A stretch of 58,904 nucleotides of DNA from NCBI GenBank assembly GCA_964491805.1, contig CAZBGU010000003.1, positions 1-58,904 of the forward strand, written 5' to 3'. This DNA comes from UBA11704 sp964491805. Lineage in GTDB: Bacteria; Patescibacteriota; Minisyncoccia; Phycocordibacterales; UBA5272. The notes under the pieces were generated by a model. The model was not told the origin of the DNA, did not search any database, and saw only the letters and a list, made by a program, of their open reading frames with translations. The first letter of the stretch is position 1. Each line of letters begins with the position of its first letter. Shown piece by piece: positions 33,328 through 42,685 of this stretch. Position numbers and translations under genes: made by a program.

Positions 33328-34241
33328 TGAAATACATGAAGGAATCAAAAAAATATACCGTTGGAGGTTTAATTATTCTGGTGACAACAATCGTTCTATC
33401 GTATCTATATATACAGATAGTGTCTGTGCCGGAGAATTTTCCAACTGGTAGGATGTTCGTCATACAAGAAAATGAATCTCTAAAAAGTATTAGCCGACGT
33501 TTGAAGGATGCTGGGTATATCAAATCTCCTTTGCTCTTCCGTGCAGGTATATCTTATCTTGGCAAAGACAGATCAATTCAGCTTGGCGGATATATGTTTC
33601 CTACAGCACTTACTCTCTTTGGAGTAGTGGGTACGTTTGTGAATGGCCACCCAGACGCGCCGCTTATTTCCGCCACAATTCCAGAAGGTAGCACGTCAGG
33701 TGAGGTTGCTTCACTTATCGCAAAGGTTATACCTTCAATTTCTATAGATGGTTTTAACCGGTTTATTACAAAATACCATGCCGAGGGTAAATTGTTTCCG
33801 TCGACATATTTTTTGTTGCCATCATATACAGAGGAAGATATTGTAAAGCTTATGGTATCAACTTTTTCAAAGAAGACCGAAAACATTATTGATCCTACTC
33901 AAATTATGTACCCGCTACAAAACGAAAATGATGTTTTGGTTCTCGCATCTATTCTTGAAGGTGAAGCAAAAACAGAAGATGATATGAGTATCGTTTCTGG
34001 AATTTTGACAACGCGTCTAAAAAGAGAGATGCCTCTTCAGGTTGATGTAGTGAAGGAGACTTATAAGAGGAGAGGTTTGCCATTAACACCAATCAATAAT
34101 CCTGGCTTGATTGCTATTCGTGCGGCACTTCACCCAAAAGAAACTGATTATCTTTTTTATCTAACTGGAAATGATGGCAAAATGTATTATGCAAAAACAT
34201 TTGATGAACATAAAAGAAATATAAGGAAATATTTAAAATAG
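33327..34241 (+). CDS. mltG: Endolytic murein transglycosylase MltG (YceG-like)
   Basis: A 304-residue membrane-anchored enzyme that cuts nascent peptidoglycan. The N-terminal helix is at about 12-32. A LysM-like part follows (FVIQENESLKSISRRLKDAGYI), then the catalytic domain with the likely catalytic Glu in ASILEGEAKTEDDM and the family motif LPLTPINNPGLIAIRAALHP. It shares a TAATG overlap with the gene upstream, so the two are translationally coupled. Confidence 0.92.
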   Translation: MKYMKESKKYTVGGLIILVTTIVLSYLYIQIVSVPENFPTGRMFVIQENESLKSISRRLKDAGYIKSPLLFRAGISYLGKDRSIQLGGYMFPTALTLFGVVGTFVNGHPDAPLISATIPEGSTSGEVASLIAKVIPSISIDGFNRFITKYHAEGKLFPSTYFLLPSYTEEDIVKLMVSTFSKKTENIIDPTQIMYPLQNENDVLVLASILEGEAKTEDDMSIVSGILTTRLKREMPLQVDVVKETYKRRGLPLTPINNPGLIAIRAALHPKETDYLFYLTGNDGKMYYAKTFDEHKRNIRKYLK

Positions 34242-34350
34242 TAGTTAGATGGTGTGATTTGTGGAATCTGATTGCCGTGGTATTCTAAGATATTACATAC
34301 TTTGATGAATTTTGTTTACGAGTATATTACTTAATGATTAATTTATTTAT

Positions 34351-34902
34351 ATGAAACTTCACAATCTTGCCTTTATTGACACTGAGACGACCGGGACTGA
34401 CCCAAATCTTCATGAAATAATTGAACTCGCAGTGATTATTGCTCGTCAGGTTCCGCGAGAAGGTAAGGGTCCGAAGCTTGAGATACTTGAAGAATGCGAA
34501 TGGAAGATTAAGATGCAACACCCGGAACGCGCAGAAGAACAGGCGCTTCGCGTTAATGGGTATAATGAGGTTGATTGGATGTTTGCTATAGATAGAAAGA
34601 AGGCGATGGAAGAATTTGCAAAAAAAACACAGAGTTGTACGTTTGTATCACATAACTTAGTGTTCGATTACAACTTTCTTATGAAGGCATTTGACGAGAC
34701 ACAGGTAGAGAATCGAATGCATTATGCAAAGATAGACACAATCTCACTTGCGTTTGCTCGTCTTTATGACGCTCCGCAGGCGGACAAATTCTCACTTCGT
34801 GCTCTCTGTGAGCTGCTAAAGGTAGAAAACGCAAAGGCTCATACAGCGCTTGCAGATACTCGTGCGCTTGTCCAGGTATATAAGAGGTTAATGAATGTAT
34901 AA
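34351..34902 (+). CDS. DnaQ-like 3'-5' exonuclease
   Basis: A 183-residue DEDDh nuclease. Exo I FIDTETTGTD is at about residues 8-17, Exo II is SHNLVFDYNFL, and Exo III is AKAHTALADTRAL near the C-terminus. It may proofread for DnaE, which in this window lacks its own exonuclease, or act in RNA or DNA turnover. It is a free-standing domain. Confidence 0.88.
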   Translation: MKLHNLAFIDTETTGTDPNLHEIIELAVIIARQVPREGKGPKLEILEECEWKIKMQHPERAEEQALRVNGYNEVDWMFAIDRKKAMEEFAKKTQSCTFVSHNLVFDYNFLMKAFDETQVENRMHYAKIDTISLAFARLYDAPQADKFSLRALCELLKVENAKAHTALADTRALVQVYKRLMNV

Positions 34903-34939
34903 CAGAGTCTGTGTGTTATACGGTAGATAAATACATCTT

Positions 34940-34968
34940 TTGAAAAAGGTTGTCAAATATGGTATACT
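34940..34968 (+). promoter_or_regulatory. uvrA promoter
   Basis: TTGAAA (34940-34945), 17-base spacer, TATACT (34963-34968). The leader of about 70 bases contains a 12-codon ORF at 34981-35019. Confidence 0.65.
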
Positions 34969-35043
34969 GCATCAATTATCATGTCAGTGTATATTTGGTT
35001 TAGGTTATCTACTATTTAAAGTAAAATACCAATTTCTAGTCTT

Positions 35044-37653
35044 ATGAAGCAGCCCGAGCACATCGAAAAAATCATCGTCAAAGGTGCACGTACACACAAC
35101 CTTAAGAACATTACAGTTGAAATGCCTCGTCATAAGATGATTGTATTTACCGGTCTTTCTGGTTCAGGTAAGTCATCTCTTGCATTTGATACGATTTTTG
35201 CTGAAGGTCAACGTCGTTACGTGGAATCTCTTTCGGCATATGCACGCCAATTTCTTACGCAGTTACAGAAACCGGATGTTGATGAAATAGTTGGTCTGTC
35301 CCCGGCAATTTCAATTGACCAGAAGTCAGCTGGCCGCAATCCGCGATCAACAGTTGCAACCATAACAGAAATCTACGACTATCTTCGTGTTCTCTATGCT
35401 CGTGTAGGTAAGCCGTACTGTGTTGAATGTGGTTCTAAGATTCAAAAGCTCACCAATGAAGAAATTTTGCATTTCATTTTGGATAAGGTGAAGAATGTTG
35501 ACTACAAGAAAATTAAAACTGAAATGCTTGGTGTGGAATTTTCTCATGCGGAGATACATATCATGTCACCCCTTGTTCGTGGACGAAAAGGTGAGCACTA
35601 TCAGATGCTTTATGACATGCTTGGGAAGGGGTACACTGAGGCGGTGATTGATGGCGAACGAAAGAGTCTTCGTGAACAAATTATTTTGTCTAAGACAAAG
35701 AAACATGAGATCTCTGTTGTGGTTGATTCTATTGCACTTGATGAGCTTAGACTTAAGGCTTCACAAAAAGATGCAATGACACGACTTTCAGAAGCAATTG
35801 AGCGAGCTCTTCATGAATCAAACGGTCTCCTTGAAGTTGAGATACTTGGTGAAAAGCGAATCATGAGTAACAAGTTCTCATGTGCCGAGTGCGGTTTCTC
35901 GTTTCCTGAGATCGAACCACGTCTCTTTTCTTTCAACTCACCATACGGTGCATGTCCTACCTGTAATGGTCTCGGTACCAAATATTTTGGCGGCCTCGAT
36001 GAATGTGATGTGTGTAATGGTAAGCGACTCCGCCCCGAGGCGCTCAACGTGTATCTTGATGACGTTGAGAAAATTAATATTGTAGATATCACTGCGCTTT
36101 CGATCAAAGATGCACAAGCGTATTTCGCACGAATTCCACTTACCAAGAAAGAGCAAGAAATCGCATCTGTGGTTATTAAGGAAATCGAATCTCGATTAAC
36201 ATTCATGCTTAATGTCGGTCTCGACTACCTTGCACTCAATCGTAAGGCTGACACTCTCTCAGGTGGTGAAGCACAGCGTATTCGACTCGCTTCTCAGCTT
36301 GGATCACAGCTTGTTGGTGCACTCTATGTGCTCGATGAACCTACGATCGGTCTTCATCAAAGAGATAACGATCGTCTCATCCAAACACTTACCCATCTTC
36401 GCGATATCGGTAATACGATTATTATTGTTGAACATGATGAAGATACTATTTTTGCATCGGACTATATTATTGATATTGGTCCAAAGGCTGGTGTTCATGG
36501 AGGTGAAGTGGTTGTGTCTGGGTATCTCGATGAGCTCCTTACCGCTCCAAGGAATAAGTCTGGTAGTTTAACCTTGTCGTATCTTCGTGGTGAGAAAATG
36601 ATCCCTGTGCCAAAACGACGCGAGCAAGATAAAGGTACTATTAGAGTAACTGGTGGCAACGTTTTTAATATTAAGGATATGAGTGCGAACGTTCCACTTG
36701 GTAAAATGAATGTTATTACCGGCGTGTCAGGTTCTGGTAAGAGTTCGTTCATGTATGAAATTTTGTACAAGAACCTTCTTGCACGGCTAGAGCGTCGTCA
36801 CCGTACAGTTAAAATATTTAACTGTGAGACATTCACTGGTACTGAGTATGTGTCACGTGTCGTGATGATTGACCAGTCAGCAATCGGAAGAACTCCTCGC
36901 TCTAACCCTGCAACCTATACAGGTGCATGGACACATATCCGTGACCTTTTTGCTGAGTCTGAAGAAGCTCGTGTACGTGGATGGAAAGCGTCTCGTTTTT
37001 CTTTTAACGTGAAAGGTGGACGATGTGAAGCATGTCAGGGTAATGGTGAGATCGCTGTTGAGATGCACTTTCTTCCGACGGTATATGTTGAGTGTGATGT
37101 ATGTCAAGGTAAGCGATTCATGAAAGAGACGCTTGAGGTTAAGTGGAAAGGGAAGAGTATCTATGATGTGCTTCGTATGACCGTTGAAGAGGCTCTTACA
37201 TTCTTCTATGATATTCCTGCGGTATACGATCGTGTGAAGACACTTTCTGATGTAGGACTTTCATATTTAGAACTTGGTCAGTCAGCAACAACACTGTCAG
37301 GTGGTGAAGCACAACGTGTAAAAATTTCTTCCGAACTCTATAGGCCACATGTTGAGAAGACCATTTATCTTCTCGATGAACCATCAATCGGACTTCATTA
37401 TGAGGATATTGCAAAGCTGATTGAAATATTAAATAAGTTGGTTGATAAGGGTAACACTGTGGTACTTATTGAACATAACTTAGATATTGTAAAGTGCGCA
37501 GATTATATTATCGATATCGGACCAGAAGGGGGTGTCGGTGGAGGCAAGATTGTCGCATCGGGAACACCAGAGCAAGTCGCAAACAATCCTAAGAGTTACA
37601 CCGGACAGTATCTTAAAAAAGCGCTTAAGAGGGCGAAAGAGTTTAAGGTGTAA
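35044..37653 (+). CDS. uvrA: Excinuclease ABC subunit UvrA
   Basis: An 869-residue ATPase that finds bulky DNA lesions and loads UvrB. Walker A is in FTGLSGSGKSSLAFD near residue 35, followed by the QRRYVESLSAYARQF motif. Zinc cysteines are seen in CVECGSK, CAECGF, CPTCNG/CDVCNG and CEACQGNG/CDVCQGK. LSGGEAQRIRLA and LSGGEAQRVKIS are the two ABC signatures. It is somewhat shorter than the usual 940. uvrC lies 620 bp downstream; no uvrB is in the window. Confidence 0.97.
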   Translation: MKQPEHIEKIIVKGARTHNLKNITVEMPRHKMIVFTGLSGSGKSSLAFDTIFAEGQRRYVESLSAYARQFLTQLQKPDVDEIVGLSPAISIDQKSAGRNPRSTVATITEIYDYLRVLYARVGKPYCVECGSKIQKLTNEEILHFILDKVKNVDYKKIKTEMLGVEFSHAEIHIMSPLVRGRKGEHYQMLYDMLGKGYTEAVIDGERKSLREQIILSKTKKHEISVVVDSIALDELRLKASQKDAMTRLSEAIERALHESNGLLEVEILGEKRIMSNKFSCAECGFSFPEIEPRLFSFNSPYGACPTCNGLGTKYFGGLDECDVCNGKRLRPEALNVYLDDVEKINIVDITALSIKDAQAYFARIPLTKKEQEIASVVIKEIESRLTFMLNVGLDYLALNRKADTLSGGEAQRIRLASQLGSQLVGALYVLDEPTIGLHQRDNDRLIQTLTHLRDIGNTIIIVEHDEDTIFASDYIIDIGPKAGVHGGEVVVSGYLDELLTAPRNKSGSLTLSYLRGEKMIPVPKRREQDKGTIRVTGGNVFNIKDMSANVPLGKMNVITGVSGSGKSSFMYEILYKNLLARLERRHRTVKIFNCETFTGTEYVSRVVMIDQSAIGRTPRSNPATYTGAWTHIRDLFAESEEARVRGWKASRFSFNVKGGRCEACQGNGEIAVEMHFLPTVYVECDVCQGKRFMKETLEVKWKGKSIYDVLRMTVEEALTFFYDIPAVYDRVKTLSDVGLSYLELGQSATTLSGGEAQRVKISSELYRPHVEKTIYLLDEPSIGLHYEDIAKLIEILNKLVDKGNTVVLIEHNLDIVKCADYIIDIGPEGGVGGGKIVASGTPEQVANNPKSYTGQYLKKALKRAKEFKV

Positions 37654-37692
37654 TTGCGACAGTTTGTTGTCTTGTATAAAATATTACACCAC

Positions 37693-37720
37693 AAAAGAAC
37701 AAGACGCCGGTTAAGGCGTC
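37693..37720 (-). terminator. Terminator of the minus-strand GC-rich mini-operon
   Basis: On the minus strand, GACGCC and GGCGTC pair around six bases, followed by TTGTTCTTTT. It lies between this unit and the converging uvrA. Confidence 0.75.
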
Positions 37721-37743
37721 CGTTTGGATGTCATGAGGGGGAT

Positions 37744-37965
37744 CTAGCCACCACTGAACCCATTGAGATAGTTCCTCCGGTTGGTGCGATCGCCGTCACC
37801 AACAGGAGTACTGTGCTGTTTGGCGATGACTGGCATAGTGGCCGGCCTGATACACACCGGCAAACTGAACCCCTTCGGCACGTTCGGAACTCGAATGCAC
37901 TCGCTATTCAAGGTGCAATTGGAACAGCAGGACGGCCTTTGATTTGTCTTCAGGTCTGTTGTCAT
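37744..37965 (-). CDS. GC-rich small Cys-containing protein (73 aa)
   Basis: A 73-residue protein beginning MTTDLKTNQRP, with four cysteines in the first half (CCSNC, then C, then C further on), which could bind a metal, and an Asn/Arg/Gly-rich tail. Its ATG overlaps the stop of the upstream small gene as ATGA, typical of translational coupling. It is GC-rich relative to uvrA and uvrC. I recognise no family. The frame extends upstream to 38016, but the coupled start is more convincing. Confidence 0.5.
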   Translation of the reverse strand: MTTDLKTNQRPSCCSNCTLNSECIRVPNVPKGFSLPVCIRPATMPVIAKQHSTPVGDGDRTNRRNYLNGFSGG

Positions 37966-38126
37966 GCGGTCTCTCCCACCGCTTCGTAGGAGCGACCTGC
38001 TTCTGCGCCGGGGCATGTGGCGTGATGATCGGGTTCCCCCTCATCTGCCGTTTGCCTGTTATGTACCCTCGCTTTCGCAAGGAGTCCGACTAGTTTGCCG
38101 AGCATTTTTCTGATGCGTGTTGCCAT
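37962..38126 (-). CDS. GC-rich small basic protein (54 aa)
   Basis: A 54-residue protein that starts MATRIRKMLGKLVGLLAKAR, an amphipathic basic helix, then a His/Glu/Gly-rich tail with one Cys. GAGGGG lies about eight bases before the ATG. It is the first gene of a two-gene unit with an ATGA junction. The basic helix could bind nucleic acid or membrane. No family was recognised. Confidence 0.5.
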   Translation of the reverse strand: MATRIRKMLGKLVGLLAKARVHNRQTADEGEPDHHATCPGAEAGRSYEAVGETA

Positions 38127-38238
38127 TTTTTGGCCCCTCTAGAACCATAAATTCCCGATGGTTTGGTAGGTGTCACCTTGCGGTGTCTTTATCTCAACGG
38201 GCTCCTGTTTTGCCTTTTCATTCACTGTTGTATTGTGT

Positions 38239-38267
38239 TTGAATAAGGCAAGAATGTATTGTACAAT
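38239..38267 (+). promoter_or_regulatory. uvrC promoter, leaderless start
   Basis: TTGAAT (38239-38244), 17-base spacer, TACAAT (38262-38267), then seven bases to ATG 38275. Confidence 0.65.
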
Positions 38268-38274
38268 AGATCAA

Positions 38275-39489
38275 ATGAAAAAGCAAGACTTGGCACAATG
38301 TGGACTACCAGACGCTCCTGGTGTCTATTTTTTTCGCGATGAGGAAGGAGGTATTCTTTATATTGGCAAAGCTACATCTTTGAAAGATAGAGTAAGAAGT
38401 TACTTCAACCCTGATCTTATGGAGACTCGAGGTCTTAGGCTTGTGACAATGGTTACACTTGCAAAGACGGTTACTTACCAAGAAACTGGTAGTGTACTTG
38501 AGGCGCTTCTTCTTGAGAGTAAGCTTATCAAAGATCATTCCCCGGTCTATAACGTTAAAGAAAAAGATGACAAGAGTTTTACTTGTGTTGTTATGACCAG
38601 AGAACCATACCCGCGAGTTCTTGTAATGAGAATACGGGACTATAAGAAGAGATTTACAAAGAAAGAGTCTTTAGTTGTTTATGGACCATTTGCGTCACTT
38701 TCACAGCTCAAAGATGCAATGAAAATAATTCGAAAGATGTTCCCGTATCGAGACACATGTGAGCCTGGAAGTGGCAAGCCATGTTTCAATGCTCAGTTGA
38801 GACTCTGTCCTGGGGTATGTTCCGGAATGATTACACAGGATGACTACAAGAAAAATATTGCAAATATCCGCAAACTATTCGAAGGTAAAAAATCAGAAAT
38901 TGTAGCCTCACTTCAAAAGGACATGATGAGTTTTGCTAAAAGACAAATGTTTGAAAGGGCTGCAACCACAAGGAATACTCTCTTTGCACTTGATCATATT
39001 AAGGATATTAGTCTTATCAGGGAAGAAGAAATTCTTTCATTTAAGAACAATGCATATCGCATCGAGGCGTATGACGCTGCACATATTTCTGGTACTTCAC
39101 GGGTTGGTGTTATGGTAGTTATTGAAGGTAGACATCTCGAAAAAAATGAGTACAGAAAATTCAAACTTGAAGAAGGAATTAATGATGATTATGAAGGTTT
39201 GCGACAGATTCTGCAGAGACGTTTTTCTCACAGAGAGTGGCGTTATCCTGACTTAATTGTGGTCGACGGTGGCATTGCCCACAAGCAGACCGCAGAGAAA
39301 GTTCTTGCTTCGTTGTCACTTTTGATTCCGTGTGTTTCTGTAGTCAAGGATGAGAAGCATAAACCAAAAGACATACTTGGGGATAAGGTGCATGTGGATT
39401 ACAATAAAAAGGATATACTTTTAGCAAACACTGAAGCACATCGATTTGCGATTGGATACCACAAGACCTTACGAAATAAGCGTCTGTAG
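38275..39489 (+). CDS. uvrC: UvrC-like excinuclease, short form
   Basis: A 404-residue dual-incision nuclease of nucleotide excision repair. The GIY-YIG domain is at about 12-90 (GVYFFRDEEGGILYIGKATSLKDRV). A cysteine cluster (CEPGSGKPC, CPGVC) and a UVR-like segment follow. The RNase H-like half has YDAAHISGTSRVGVMVV, DLIVVDGG and AHRFAIGYH. The C-terminal HhH domains of full UvrC (about 600 residues) are missing. The frame is open to 38170, but the promoter argues for 38275. Confidence 0.88.
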   Translation: MKKQDLAQCGLPDAPGVYFFRDEEGGILYIGKATSLKDRVRSYFNPDLMETRGLRLVTMVTLAKTVTYQETGSVLEALLLESKLIKDHSPVYNVKEKDDKSFTCVVMTREPYPRVLVMRIRDYKKRFTKKESLVVYGPFASLSQLKDAMKIIRKMFPYRDTCEPGSGKPCFNAQLRLCPGVCSGMITQDDYKKNIANIRKLFEGKKSEIVASLQKDMMSFAKRQMFERAATTRNTLFALDHIKDISLIREEEILSFKNNAYRIEAYDAAHISGTSRVGVMVVIEGRHLEKNEYRKFKLEEGINDDYEGLRQILQRRFSHREWRYPDLIVVDGGIAHKQTAEKVLASLSLLIPCVSVVKDEKHKPKDILGDKVHVDYNKKDILLANTEAHRFAIGYHKTLRNKRL

Positions 39490-39521
39490 AAGTATTGCCG
39501 GTATGGTGTCAAGAGTTACTA

Positions 39522-39550
39522 TTGACACAACGTTGAGAGACAAAAATAAT
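39522..39550 (+). promoter_or_regulatory. nrdA promoter region
   Basis: TTGACA (39522-39527), 17-base spacer, AATAAT (39545-39550). At 39573-39590 an AT-rich stretch loosely resembles an NrdR box, too degenerate to claim. Confidence 0.5.
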
Positions 39551-39615
39551 GGCTTTTAGCCAAGAAATGTGTACACTCTATATATTAACAAAAATGTAAA
39601 ATATTCACGGAGTGT

Positions 39616-42564
39616 ATGGCTACCCCACAAATTATCAAGAAGAGAAATGGTGACATTGTCCCGTTTGATGTAAGTAAGATTGAAAAGGTTATTAAGAAAG
39701 CATTTTTAGCGGCAAGACTTGATGAGAATGAGCCTATTGCAAAAAGCATTGCTGGACTTGTACGTGGTGAGCTTGAATTCAAGACTCTAGCTAATGAAGG
39801 AGTGACACTCACCGTCGAACAGATACAGGATATAGTTGAAAGACATTTGATGTCAGCTGGTTTCTTTGATGTGGCAAAGAAATATATTATCTATCGTTAT
39901 GAGCATGAGAAGATTCGCGAGCAAGAGAAGTTCAAAGTAATTGAGAAGCTTGAAGAGGGAGGTCTTTATGTAATTAAGCGTAACGGGAAGAAGCAGAAGT
40001 TTGATGTAGAAAAGGTTAGAAAGAGCCTCTCGTATGTACTACGTGACCTATCAGATAATGAGAGAAGCATCTTTGAAACAGAAACCGTCCTAAGCCAGGT
40101 GAAGCTTGAAGTATTTGATAACATGCACACTAAAGATGTTGCAAAGATCCTCCTCATGAATGTTCGTTCGATGATTGAACTTGACCCTGTTTATTCAAAA
40201 GTCGGGGCACGTCTTCTCCTGTCTAAGCTCTACAAGCAAGTATTTGGTGATGATGTTGATTTCAATAACATCAAGGCGGAAATGAAGAAGTTTTTCCCAA
40301 AGTATATCCGTAGAATGGTAGAGATGAAGAAGTTTGATGAACGTATGCTAGATTTTGATCTCGAGAAGCTTTCTGAAATGCTTGCTATTGAACGCGATCA
40401 TAATTTTGAATATATGGGTCTTGAGATTCTTTCATCTCGTTATGTGATTGAAGATACTAACACCAAGCTTCCACTTGAGACTCCGCAAATGTTCTGGATG
40501 CGTATTGCTATGGGCACAGCTCTTGTTGAGGATAACACTAAAAAGAATACGATCGCGAAAGATTTTTATGATATTCTTTCAGAGTTTTACTATACACCTG
40601 GAGGCAGAACATTGTTTCAGTCAGGAACTATTAAAGCACAACTTTCGAATTGTTTTCTTAATGTTGTACCTGATGACCTTCGTGAAATTTTCAGAATGTA
40701 CTCTGACAACGCCCAGCTTCTTAAATGGTCAGGTGGTGTTGGGACAAGTTGGTCAAAAGTTCGTGGGACTGGTGCGCAGGTTAAGTCAGTTGATATTACT
40801 TCTCAGGGTGTCGTTCCGTATCTTAAAATTGCGAACGATATCAATGTGTGTGTTATGAGAAGTGGTAAGCGTCGTGCAGCATCAGTGGTATATCTTGAGA
40901 CATGGCATGTTGATATTGAGGATTTTCTTGAATTACGTAAAAATACTGGTGATGAACGCCGACGTACTCATGATCTTAATACAGCTAACTGGATACCCGA
41001 TCTTTTTATGGAACGAGTAAAAGCTGATGCTGAGTGGACTCTTTTTTCACCGGATGAAACATCAGACCTTCCTGATATTTATGGTAAAGCATTTACAAAA
41101 CGTTACGAGGAATATGAACAGATGGCGCGAGAAGGGAAGATTAAGCTGTTCAAAGTAATTAAAGCTAAAGACCTCTGGAAGAAAATGATTGGTATGCTTT
41201 TTGAGACGGGTCATCCTTGGATCTGTTTTAAAGATCCGTCAAATATTCGTTCACCACAAGACCATGTGGGTGTCATTCATTCATCAAATCTCTGTACAGA
41301 GATCATGCTTAACACTTCGGACAATGAAACCGCTGTATGTAATCTGGGTTCTATTAACATCGCTAAATTTGTCACTGTCAATAAGAAGATCGATAAAAAT
41401 TTACTCCAAAAAGTGATTCGTTCATCGGTGCGCATGATTGATAACACGGTTGATATCAACTATTACCCAACCGAGGACAGCAAGTCTTCAAACATGAAGC
41501 ATCGACCGATTGGTCTTGGTATTCGGGGGTATCATGATGCACTCTATGGCATGGGGATTTTATTTGACACCAATGAGGCAGTTGAATTTGCTGATGAATC
41601 AATGGAACTTATGTCCTACTATACGATTCTTTCATCAAGTGAATTAGCTAAGGAGAAAGGAAAGTATGCATCATATGAAGGGTCAAAGTGGAGTAGAGGG
41701 ATTTTGCCACAGGACACAATTGCACTTCTCGAAAAAGAACGTGGAACTACCATTGATATCCCTAAGGGTGGCAAACTAGATTGGACACCGGTACGTAATC
41801 ATATTAAGCAGTATGGTATGAGAAATTCAAACACTATGGCTATTGCTCCGACAGCTTCTACAGCGAATCTTGTCGGTTGCATTCCAACAGTCGAGCCAAT
41901 CTATAAGAACATTTATGTGAAAAGTAACAAGGAAGGGGAATTCATTGTTGTTAACAAGTACCTTGTCGAAGATTTAAAGAAAATTAATCTTTGGAATAGA
42001 GATATGGTGAACAAGATCAAGTTCTATGATGGTTCTATTCAAGAAATTCATGAGATTCCTGCTCACATTAAAGAGAAACATAAGGAGGTGTTTGACATCA
42101 ATCAGAAATGGCTTATACTCGCTGCTGCTCGTCGTGGAAAGTGGATTGATCAAGCACAGTCGATTAATATATTCTTCAAGGGAACATCAGGTAAGGAGCT
42201 TTCAGATGTATATATGCTTGCATATGATCTCGGCCTCAAAACTACATACTATCTTCGAACACTTGGAGCCTCTCAAGTAGAAAAATCAACTGTTAATACT
42301 TCAGAATTTGGTTCAACTCACCTTCGTGATGGTAAGGCATCAATTGTAACACCAACGCAAGCTGAACTCCCTTCATCGTTTACTTCAACATCATCAACAA
42401 CTGCAAGCGCTGCGTCTACAATAGCAACAAATCGTAATGTTGATGTAGAGGTGGAATCTACTGCTTCGGTGAAAGCCGTTGAGGGGATCAAAGTAGAACG
42501 TACTTCAAAGTATGTTATTTATCGACCTGAACAGGTTGAAGAGTGTGAAGGGTGTTCGGCTTAG
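39616..42564 (+). CDS. nrdA: Class I ribonucleotide reductase, large subunit
   Basis: A 982-residue catalytic subunit that makes dNDPs. Two ATP-cone regulatory domains lie in series at about 5-95 and 115-205, both with the KRNG(K/D) pattern. The catalytic barrel follows with LSNCFL, the NLCTEI and CNLGSINIAKF segments, and the C-terminal redox pair in ECEGCSA. A Thr/Ser/Ala-rich linker sits before the last 40 residues. The tandem ATP-cones suggest tight dATP control. nrdB is 121 bp downstream. Confidence 0.95.
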   Translation: MATPQIIKKRNGDIVPFDVSKIEKVIKKAFLAARLDENEPIAKSIAGLVRGELEFKTLANEGVTLTVEQIQDIVERHLMSAGFFDVAKKYIIYRYEHEKIREQEKFKVIEKLEEGGLYVIKRNGKKQKFDVEKVRKSLSYVLRDLSDNERSIFETETVLSQVKLEVFDNMHTKDVAKILLMNVRSMIELDPVYSKVGARLLLSKLYKQVFGDDVDFNNIKAEMKKFFPKYIRRMVEMKKFDERMLDFDLEKLSEMLAIERDHNFEYMGLEILSSRYVIEDTNTKLPLETPQMFWMRIAMGTALVEDNTKKNTIAKDFYDILSEFYYTPGGRTLFQSGTIKAQLSNCFLNVVPDDLREIFRMYSDNAQLLKWSGGVGTSWSKVRGTGAQVKSVDITSQGVVPYLKIANDINVCVMRSGKRRAASVVYLETWHVDIEDFLELRKNTGDERRRTHDLNTANWIPDLFMERVKADAEWTLFSPDETSDLPDIYGKAFTKRYEEYEQMAREGKIKLFKVIKAKDLWKKMIGMLFETGHPWICFKDPSNIRSPQDHVGVIHSSNLCTEIMLNTSDNETAVCNLGSINIAKFVTVNKKIDKNLLQKVIRSSVRMIDNTVDINYYPTEDSKSSNMKHRPIGLGIRGYHDALYGMGILFDTNEAVEFADESMELMSYYTILSSSELAKEKGKYASYEGSKWSRGILPQDTIALLEKERGTTIDIPKGGKLDWTPVRNHIKQYGMRNSNTMAIAPTASTANLVGCIPTVEPIYKNIYVKSNKEGEFIVVNKYLVEDLKKINLWNRDMVNKIKFYDGSIQEIHEIPAHIKEKHKEVFDINQKWLILAAARRGKWIDQAQSINIFFKGTSGKELSDVYMLAYDLGLKTTYYLRTLGASQVEKSTVNTSEFGSTHLRDGKASIVTPTQAELPSSFTSTSSTTASAASTIATNRNVDVEVESTASVKAVEGIKVERTSKYVIYRPEQVEECEGCSA

Positions 42565-42685
42565 ATCCTTTGCTTTAGTGATGTATTCAGGTGGATTCTT
42601 ACGAAACCTACTATGGTTGAATTAAATCTCATTATCTGTCAAAATAAGAGTCTAAAACCAAATTTTTAACCTAATTTATTAAATT

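Noticed and set aside
39573..39590. NrdR box before nrdA
   Set aside because: Only part of the consensus matches, and a second box at the expected helical spacing was not found.
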